From Pelodera strongyloides (Eukaryota; Nematoda; Chromadorea; Rhabditida; Rhabditidae), in NCBI GenBank assembly GCA_036852015.1, contig JAANDG010000390.1, forward strand, positions 62,001 to 126,000: a DNA stretch of 64,000 nucleotides, written 5' to 3'. The translations under genes and the position numbers were made by a program. Of this stretch, positions 49,413 to 64,000 are shown piece by piece (the stretch's first letter is position 1; each line of letters starts with the position of its first letter). Below the pieces are notes generated by a model, which searched no databases, was not told the origin of the DNA, and saw only the letters and a list, made by a program, of their open reading frames with translations.

Positions 49413-49992
49413 TATGCATGTTCCTCCGTTATCTGTGGATATCTCACTTTTTCTCAGCTTCGGTGCCCAAAAGCGGCAGTAGCACCGGTTATAGTTTGCT
49501 GCTGGTGCTTTAGCTGCGATATACTTTCACATGTTGAATAAAGTATTCACTTACATTGAATTAACAAAGAATTTATACGTTTAATTGCGCAACAAACAAA
49601 CAATTTTGCAAAAGGCAACGAGGAGGCGTGGCCAAAAAGAAAAATGTTGTTTTCGTGTGTGCGTTCATGACCATTATGGGAACGCCCATTTTCCAGGCTT
49701 ACTGTAACTTAAAAAAAATATGGTACGTTATATATACAAAAATAATCACGCATTATCAAGTAAATAAACAAGGAGGAAAAAGAAATGGCATGCCATGGTC
49801 CATCACCTCACAGGAAAACAAAAACTCCAAAAAAATTGGGATCATACACCAAACTCAATAATCCGTAATCATCTATCACATCTTGTTTCAAAGAAATTAG
49901 ATCATTGGCGCAGAGAACTCGCCCAAAACTACTCATGATAGTTCGCATGAAACCATTAGACATCTCATGAGCGGTGGCCCGTGGCGCTTACA

Positions 49993-50108
49993 ACGTGAAA
50001 CTCCGCGCCATCGCCGCGCACAAAAACAGGGTACGCCAGCTGGGCGCGGCGCACACCTCTAGGGTGCGGACCCTTATTTTGTGCGCGTCTATGGCGCGAA
50101 GTTTCACC
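49993..50108. mobile_element. Small GC-rich fold-back element
   Basis: GTGAAACTCCGCGCCATCG with CGCGCACAAAAACAGGG pairs with CCCTTATTTTGTGCGCG and ATGGCGCGAAGTTTCAC. It is GC-rich against an AT-rich background. Confidence 0.75.
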
Positions 50109-50294
50109 AGTGTGGTATGCAGTGTGCAATAGAAAGAAATCGCGAACAATTTGCCATCTCTCACTTCACGATAATTCGAAAGCCGCGAAAGTGGTTGCAA
50201 GAATTTCAGGCGAAGGATCGCGAAAGGTACATTTTATTTCTTAGTTATACAATATTCGACTAAACCGAAACGGAATCGAAAATGTAGGGGGTCT

Positions 50295-51309
50295 TAAGGG
50301 CGCGTTCGGGTTGCTCTTTCCGAAAGAGAAAGAGGCAAAAACCCCGTTCGGGTTGGACCTTTCCGAAAGGATTTAATGCTTTGTGAAAGTGAAAAGTACA
50401 GTACACACTTTCCGTGAACACGCAGGGGTTTTCGTTTTAAGATTTGAATCGATTTAATTGTGCACGGTGCATTTCCTTCCGAGGCCGTTTTCACCAACAT
50501 TTCCTTCTGTCAAAAAGGGTACTTCAGTCAAAAGCGCGCGGTACTTCTGGTTTCACCAACATTTACTTCTGTCAAAAAGGTACTTAGGTTAAGTACCTTT
50601 TTGACAGAAGTACGCTTTTAACACGGGTGGCGTACTTCCACCAAAAAGGTGAAAGTAAGCCTGTACTTCAGTTTTTTCTCCTTTATGAAGACTAATTAAC
50701 TTAATTTGTTTAATTATTGTATTGTTTTTATGGTAAATAAGTTTTGTAAACATTAATTGACAATGATTTCAGTTTTTGGATCACATTTCACATATTAATA
50801 AAGTGATTACACGCTTGATTATTTATATATTTCCTGTTTACATGGTAAACAACTTTTAGTAATTACTTAGATTTATATCATATTCGTTTTAAAACGTAAT
50901 CTAACTGTTATCCAACGTTTTCCTTCAAAAAAAGTAAATGTTGGTGAAATCCATCAAAAAGCGTGTGGCATCCTGCTTCAGTCATAAATTTACTTAACCT
51001 AAGTACCTTTTTGATGGTCAAAAATTTATGACAGAAGTAAATGTTGGTGAAAACGGCCTCCGGTCTTGTGCACGTACTGTCATGTGCCTGCGGGCAGGCC
51101 GGCGGTCGGGAAAAAATACAATGCCGAAATTGTGCACAAGTGCGCAGACCGTGCGCATTCAAATAAAAAATAAAAACCCTGAGTGTTCACGGAAAGTGTG
51201 TACTGTACTTTTCACTTTCACAAAGCATTAAATCCTTTCGGAAAGGTCCAACCCGAACGGGGTTTTTGCCTCTTTCTCTTTCGGAAAGAGCAACCCGAAC
51301 GCGCCCTTA
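50295..51309. mobile_element. Outer fold-back element with AAGGGCGCGTTCGGG ends
   Basis: The left arm (AAGGGCGCGTTCGGGTTGC to AAGTGAAAAGTACAGTAC, about 170 bp) is mirrored at the right (51170-51309) and flanked by TA, as for Tc1/mariner-type elements. It is split by the element at 50482-51059. Confidence 0.85.
50482..51059. mobile_element. Nested fold-back element with AGGCCGTTTTCACC ends and 3-bp duplication
   Basis: AGGCCGTTTTCACCAACATT and its inverse AATGTTGGTGAAAACGGCCT bound the element. CCG flanks both sides (50479-50481 and 51060-51062). Inside are further inverted copies of TACTTCTGTCAAAAAGG. Terminal sequence and duplication length match the 3.6 kb element at 4803, which supports a PIF/Harbinger-like group. 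Confidence 0.85.
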
Positions 51310-51393
51310 GACTAGAACTCTCGCAAGTCTCGAACGCTTCATTCTTCAATATTCAGAACATAACAAGATGGCTACCACTTATGAGCGATACCG

Positions 51394-51512
51394 GAAGCCA
51401 TATTCACCACTAAAATTCCCCGTCTTTTTCTCTGCGTGTCTCACATTAGAATGGAATTTTCTGTCCCCAGGGACTATTTCCCCGAGGGAATCGGAGTGGT
51501 GAATATTACCTC
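51394..51512. mobile_element. Family B element copy 6
   Basis: GAAGCCATATTCACCACT and AGTGGTGAATATTACCTC are inverted ends around the shared TCTTTTTCTCTGCGTGTCTC block. Confidence 0.8.
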
Positions 51513-53126
51513 AGAATTCAGAGTTGGCCTGACCCTGACCTGAGCAAAGTTAGGGACATCTCGTTGCCCAGGAAACGGTATGCATTATATCTGTGAACGG
51601 AACTTATGTCCTTACAGGAACAGCTGGAACTTCTCTGAGAAGAAAGAGCAAAAAAAATCATGAATTCATGAAAAATCAAATCCTCTGTCAAAAAATAAAC
51701 GTAGACGAGTATCCCTTAGTACGGTTTCCCAGCTACTAAAATCAAAATGATTGCCCGTCTTCATTGCGAATGAAAAATTGTGATAAAAGCCAACGTAAAA
51801 AAAAAACATAGAAAATAACAAAAAAGTTCAAGCCGTATTGGGTCTGAATAGACATGCAATTGATCAAATTGGAATACTAACTGATAAGAGCCAATCGGTA
51901 AATAAAAACAAGGGTGGGCTTTTTTTTCAAGATGACTCAACAACAGATAAGCCCCTGATAGAGCACTGATAGAGCAAGTCTGCATAATATTTTTATACTA
52001 TGATTCATTGGTTGACAATGTGAAAAAAAGCAAAAAAAGAGCATGCATAGTAACAAGAGAAACCTAACGTTTATGTCGTCTCGAAACCGTTTTACGGTAA
52101 ACTCTCAAATCGACATTTCTAAGCTATCTAATAACATGAATTACGGACGGGAAAGCCCAATTTTTCATTTGCAGTCCAAATTCATAAAACTTGGCTAAGG
52201 GCGGCCCTAATGCTCATTGTGCAATTTGCACAAACATTTGAATCATATCTAATGACAAGTACTAATCACATATACTTTCAGATGTGGACACTAATGAGAG
52301 CTATGCTGTTCTGTTGTTATGTTGGTTGTTGGTTGTGATGCTGAATGACTAAGTTGGGATTTCCCATAGACTCATAAGTTGAAGGTCCTAGAAAGTGTTG
52401 GCAATTGCTGCTCGAAACTCGCAGGGCGGAATATACAACTTCAGTTGACCGAATTGTGGCACACCTGCCGCGCGCAATGTGGTGTTCTTCCTAAACTTGG
52501 TCCGCAAGGAAAGATCAACCTTTTTGTGCGGCACACACATTAGTGGGGAAGAAATAGTGGATCAGAACAGTGTATCTCCTTGTGTGGTTGCAGTCTTCTT
52601 GATGTCCTGTTGTTGTTTCTGCTATTATGTATTGCTGAGATCTCAAAAATCGTTGTTGAGCTTCACTCAGTTGTATTTCTTCATACGGAACACCGGCTTC
52701 CAAAGCCGGTGAAATAGAGAAGTGTACTGATGATCAAAGTTCGCTCGATCGGCAGACGCTAAAACAAAAGAATTAATAAAACGATAATCAATGTAACTCA
52801 CTCAACACCGAAACCGGGCGTCTTGAAACAGCAGCTATAATGTTTCCACTATTCTAGTGACACGGTCCACCTATGCAGGAAGAGCCCGAAGAGCACTAAG
52901 AAAACATACCTCAGACGTAGGGTATACGAATGTATTCATGTGTAATCGTGCATGGCCTTCTTGCGGAAACCGTGAACGAATTTTGTTCACTAATGTGAAA
53001 ATAGCACACAAAATATTGAGCCCTTTATGCTATTGAGCCCTTTATGCTACAACCAGACGGCTGTCGCCGCCTCAGGCGACCTTCTGTGTTCCTCTCCGAC
53101 CCGGAGTGTCGACCCCAAATAAGAAA

Positions 53127-53411
53127 ATGCCGACGCGTCATTCTCCTCGTGCGCGCCCTGTGTCAGTAAAAGTTAAAGCGGGGTATTCAGTCATATTGTG
53201 GGTCGGCATCGGTGTCGAAAGCCATTCTTGGGGCAACCAACGTGTCGGTGATGAACAGAGTTCCAACGTCGGCACATACTTCGAAGCACTGCCGAAGAAT
53301 GGGCGTACTTATATGAAACGTTTGAAGCGTATATTCCAACGTTGTTGTAAAAAGATTCAATTGCGCTTATTTTGGAGAGTTGCGAAAAGTTGGCTTATAC
53401 CAAAGGCCTGA
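53127..53411 (+). CDS. Hypothetical 94-residue basic ORF
   Basis: An uninterrupted ATG-started ORF encodes a basic protein with MPTRHSPRARPVSVKVKAGY at its N-terminus and a Lys/Arg/Trp-rich C-terminus (LKRIFQRCCKKIQLRLFWRV). The third positions are GC-richer than the surroundings. The stop overlaps GGCCTGAAACGTAGAAAAA, a string also found at about 5632 in the large fold-back element, so this may be part of a dispersed element. Just upstream, GAGCCCTTTATGCTATT is duplicated in tandem (about 53016-53049). I do not recognise the protein. Confidence 0.25.
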   Translation: MPTRHSPRARPVSVKVKAGYSVILWVGIGVESHSWGNQRVGDEQSSNVGTYFEALPKNGRTYMKRLKRIFQRCCKKIQLRLFWRVAKSWLIPKA

Positions 53412-54466
53412 AACGTAGAAAAACCTTGCGGACTTGCAGACATACAAACAAACGCATCAAACTGTCAAACTTTGCTCATTTATATAATAGGAGTATTTAC
53501 CACGTGGATGATAATTGGCATAAGTAGTACATCAAAGCATCCTTTACGTCGATGATGTTCGCTTCTATACGATGGATACGCTCCTTGGACTACTGTAGAA
53601 AATTCGATAAAAAGGTCCCGCCTGAATCCCATGCCCAAAAGGGGGCCTTTTGAAATTTTAAGTTTACAATTCACCAATGAGCTAGGGATAAAACCCGCAC
53701 AATCTAGTTAAAAATAGTTTTTTGAAGTAACTGACACACTCATTCGAAAGAAAAAAGGTTCACGGAGATAAGTTGGAAGTAACCTCGCACAGATTTTCAT
53801 TTTTACTGGGTCAAAATAATTGTTGAATTTTCGGATAATTTAATTCATTTCGAACACAAAGAACGACCAAACTTCAGCGTTCGTGGAGAATGCTAGTATA
53901 ATTTACTGAATATTGTACATGTGGCATAGCAAATAACAGACAAAGGTAGTGAAAATTGGTCAATTTCCCATTGACAAGCGTTACATTGACAAGGAGTGTA
54001 GTTACACTGCTAGAACGTGGTGGTACGCCTCGACGTTGGTGGACCCATTAGTTTTTTATTCGTTGTGTACCATAAAAGCTTCACGTTTACCTTACTAGAA
54101 AACCATGAAGGATCTCGTCACTACTATATGGAAAAGGTGCGCCGCGAACAAAAAAGTCCCCTTTTGCTTGCTGCGCCCATTGTCTTGTGCTTGGCTCCTG
54201 TATCGATGATGTGCAACAACGTTTAGCCATGTTCTCGTCGCGCACACCCGGCACACCCGTTAAAAACCCAGAAAACCAGAAAACGCAAAGTTATGAAGTA
54301 TCTTTACTGGTAGCTTCTACTACTCATAAGTGATCTAAATATAACACTAATATTTTAGTGACATGCTGTTCCGACTAAAGCTGTGTTGTTTCTTGAGCTT
54401 TATTATAAACAAATAAATCATTTTCGCTATTACGCCAGAGGATCGTACTTCAGTGTTCACGGGGGC

Positions 54467-54645
54467 TTAAAGCGAAATACCGGGTGGTTTTTGAAATGCA
54501 TCGCAGACAACTTCTTACGCAAGAATTCTTACGTACTTATGCTAAGTTACTCGATTTTAGCTCAATTTTTTGTTATAATTCATGTTCTTTTGTATACGCC
54601 TCATATGAATGCTGGTCTACTCGATGTGTTTCAAGAAACAGGATT
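54467..54645. mobile_element. Family A element copy 9, 3' truncated
   Basis: TTAAAGCGAAATACCGG opens the copy and CTCGATGTGTTTCAAGAAAC lies near the other end, but the closing TTTCGCTTTAA is missing. Confidence 0.75.
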
Positions 54646-54974
54646 TCAAAGCTTGCGACATCTTCCACAGAGACCCTGATCTTCATGTATTTATTGACCT
54701 TCCACAAGAGGTTGGGACAGTGTAGGTCCCATTTGGGGTCCATTCGATAGAGACAAAAAGCCGTCCTTATGTCCCAAACGCCTTTGTGTTGTCCTCGTTA
54801 CATGACGCATCTCTCTTGCATAGATAATTGCTCGGAAGACAGACGGAGTCATTGATCGGGGTAACTACGACAAATCTATTCTGATCGTTGGTATTTTTCC
54901 ATCGAAATATTTCAACCTTTCGTCAAGTTCGGTGAATTTCAACGATACCAGTGCGAAAAGCCAGTGCGAAATAT

Positions 54975-55115
54975 GATGGTGCGCGGCGAAAAAAGCGGCG
55001 CGACAGCATCTCGCCAGACGCCTAGGCCATTCTCTCGCCAGGACCTCGCGAGCGGACCGAGCACTCTTTTGCGAACGACTAGCGAAGATGGGACGTTATC
55101 GTCGCGCGCGCCATT
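54975..55115. repeat. CpG-rich repeat, third copy
   Basis: GGTGCGCGGCGAAAAAAGCGG at the left with TCGCCAG and GCGCGCGCC motifs inside resembles the blocks at 16328 and 19062. It precedes the 82-codon ORF and AATAAA on the same strand. Confidence 0.5.
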
Positions 55116-55406
55116 TTGCAACAGATTCTAATGTTTCTTTATTTCATGTGTATATATTGTTGCCCATCTCGATCTCGTTTCTCTTTTTAAACGTATCATA
55201 TATGAAGTGCTACTAGAATGTTGTAGTGTATTTTTAAGTAAATTCCCATCATTCTGTATGTCCGTATGTCATGTTGTGCGTGCGTGCGTGTGTCCGATCA
55301 ATGCTTGGGGGTGTTCCACCCTATCTCTACTTGTCTGTTCCCTTTGCGAAATGCCCCTACCAAACGCAGCTCTATCCGCCCTCTTTAGTGTCTTTGTGCC
55401 CTGAAA

Positions 55407-55655
55407 ATGTGTCAATCAACTGGAAATTTGCATAATCTAACGAGGGATTATTATCCCAAATGTACCCTGTGTATCCCGGATCAAAATTGTATTATTTTGT
55501 TAGAGATTTTGCGCAGTTTAGCGTTTGGTAAGGCATGGGACTCTAATAGTACGATTGTACTGACAATCTTGGGTGGTTTTGATAGAATGAAGAGATACTA
55601 TATTTTTTTAAGCACATGCTACCAATCGTTCAAAAAGTTATTTCCTAACTGCTAG
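55407..55655 (+). CDS. Hypothetical 82-codon ORF followed by a polyadenylation signal
   Basis: An ATG-started ORF (MCQSTGNLHNLTRDYYPK ... SFKKLFPNC) lies downstream of a CpG-rich repeat. AATAAA occurs at 55903 on the same strand. No domain or splice partner is recognised. It could be the terminal exon of an unannotated transcript or a chance frame. Confidence 0.15.
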   Translation: MCQSTGNLHNLTRDYYPKCTLCIPDQNCIILLEILRSLAFGKAWDSNSTIVLTILGGFDRMKRYYIFLSTCYQSFKKLFPNC

Positions 55656-55902
55656 CGAACAACCTAAAAGAACAAAAAAGAGCTATGTTGTTCTATAGCT
55701 TATTACCATATTACGCTGTAAGAAAGTTGGTGATTCTAGAGAAAATGAAAAATTCCCCTTTAGTGAAAAAAATTAATCACTGAAAAAATATAGAGACGAT
55801 TTACTGTAGTGATTCATACTTTGCACTTTGATGATTACTATGTGTAGATTGTTTTATTTTCTGTAATTTTATAATGTTTTCTTATATGTTCTCACTTTTT
55901 TC

Positions 55903-55908
55903 AATAAA
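55903..55908 (+). terminator. AATAAA polyadenylation signal candidate
   Basis: AATAAA with a TG-rich follow-up lies about 250 bases after the ORF at 55407-55655. It could end an unannotated plus-strand transcript. Confidence 0.3.
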
Positions 55909-56884
55909 GTTGTAGAGAATGCTCCGTTTTGTACAATATTTTTCAAGCCGACTTCCGTGAATAATCTTCATCTTTATGCAACATGACAGTCTAATAATTC
56001 CAATGTACCACGTTGTAAAATAAACTCAGGACATATGATGTGCACCAAACGTTTTCTGTTATAATTTACATGGACCACCCACGTCGTTTTTTTGTTAAAT
56101 AAATACAAATCATATATTTTTCTTGTTCTTTACCACAAAAAGTATCACAGTTCTATTTCTGTGGAAAACAACATTATCCTTTATGTTATTTCTTTTATTT
56201 ATTGCTATTTGTGAATTGAAATGGGCCGTAAGGCTTCATTGCAGGGGCCTTGACTATTGTGAAATTTCTACTGCAGTAGACTACTGACTCATCGATTTGG
56301 GGAAACTGAGTCCAAAATTTGCATCCCCATTATGTGGACTAAGCTAGAGGCTTTAGCCACATCCAACTTTGATTAGGGATATTCTTCGCGACAAATTGTG
56401 TGAATGTTCTATTTATGGGGGTAATTTAATCAAGACGTTATATCACACTTTGTGTCTTTTTGCTTATACGGTATTTTTGACCGAATCTACCGTACGCACA
56501 CACTATTTCCGGTGAATTATCATTTTTTTGCTGCGCGGCGCGCTCGATCGAACGTTGCTTTGTTTCATGTTATTGTTTTAGTTCTGTTCCCTTTCTGGTA
56601 ACTCTTGTCCATAGTTAATCTTTCACATCCATCAGCCCATAGTTGGATAATAACTGACCAGTTAGACGAGGAGAATTGCCCCCGTTCTCTCCCCTCCATC
56701 TTTCATTGTTGATTTCTTTTTTTTTGCAGCGATTTTTGTAATTTTGTTGTCTTCTGTTTTGAATTGAAAGGTGGCAATGGCCAACACATATACGGAATAC
56801 CAATTTACAGGTGTTTCCTCATCTCAGGGTTTTGGGTAGCACGGTGGAAATTCGAAGGATAGTGGGCTGTTCAACAAACTAGAC

Positions 56885-63961
<7,077 letters not shown>

Positions 63962-64000
63962 GTTGGTTTTTTTGTCGGAATTACTTGTTGTCGGAACTAG

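Larger units (their letters stand above)
49413..56884. other. Intergenic region between the divergent ZNFX and kinesin-13 genes
   Basis: The region holds several fold-back elements (49993, 50295 with its nested insertion, 51394 and 54467), a CpG-rich block (54975) and two weak plus-strand ORFs (53127 and 55407). A 62-codon minus-strand frame at 52515-52703 has plausible composition (QLSEAQQRFLRSQQYI) but no splice context. The promoters of both neighbours should lie here; no core motif could be assigned. Confidence 0.5.

Noticed and set aside
52276..52330. ATG directly after TTTCAG opening a hydrophobic stretch on the plus strand
   Set aside because: The frame stops after about 18 codons and no downstream exon in phase was found.
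52515..52703. Minus-strand frame QLSEAQQRFLRSQQYI with coding-like composition
   Set aside because: No ATG or clear splice sites connect it to ZNFX or another gene, and a short palindrome (CACCGGCTTTGGAAGCCGGTG region) at one end suggests repeat origin.

Overview
This is a gene-sparse, repeat-rich window from an animal nuclear genome. The small exons (about 40-170 bp), AT-rich introns and extended TTTTCAG or TTTTAG acceptors point to an ecdysozoan, most likely a nematode. Two acceptors that sit just upstream of candidate start codons resemble trans-splice sites. The phylum is an inference. No bacterial features, CRISPR arrays, rRNA genes or intact tRNA genes were seen.

Three conserved multi-exon genes dominate, rebuilt here by joining reading frames across splice sites. 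(1) On the minus strand, from the left edge to 13,020 and possibly to 19,948, lies an Ig/fibronectin-III adhesion receptor of the Turtle/IGSF9 (Dasm1) family. Five Ig domains are visible in order, followed by FN3 modules; the 3' end is off the window. (2) On the minus strand, from 20,375 to about 49,400, lies a very large ZNFX1-type gene: an SF1 RNA helicase with NF-X1 zinc fingers, about 65-70 exons. It has an N-terminal helical region, a Ser/Pro-rich linker, the helicase core (38.3-30.5 kb), the zinc-finger array (30.0-24.4 kb) and a C-terminal tail. (3) On the plus strand, from 56,885 off the right edge, lies a kinesin-13 (KIF2/MCAK/KLP-7), with a Tudor-like N-terminus, neck and motor core up to switch II.

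The introns and intergenic DNA are packed with fold-back (MITE-like) elements. At least three small families recur (a TTAA-flanked family with nine copies, a GAGGCCATATTCACC family with six, a GGGGTTTGCAAGTAT family with five). There are also larger elements: a 3.6 kb element with a 3-bp CTG target duplication inside a Turtle intron, a 1.4 kb element with an 8-bp target duplication 18 nt from a ZNFX exon, and nested insertions at 9.5-10.2 kb and 50.3-51.3 kb. Several elements end within about 8-20 nt of ZNFX acceptors.

Two less familiar coding signals deserve attention: a short spliced plus-strand gene of unknown function (16.9-18.4 kb) inside the large first intron inferred for Turtle, and a small spliced ORF carried inside the 3.6 kb fold-back element (5.4-5.9 kb). 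The intervals 13.1-16.9 kb, 18.4-19.9 kb and 49.4-56.9 kb otherwise hold repeats, weak ORFs and sequence in which I see no supported gene.
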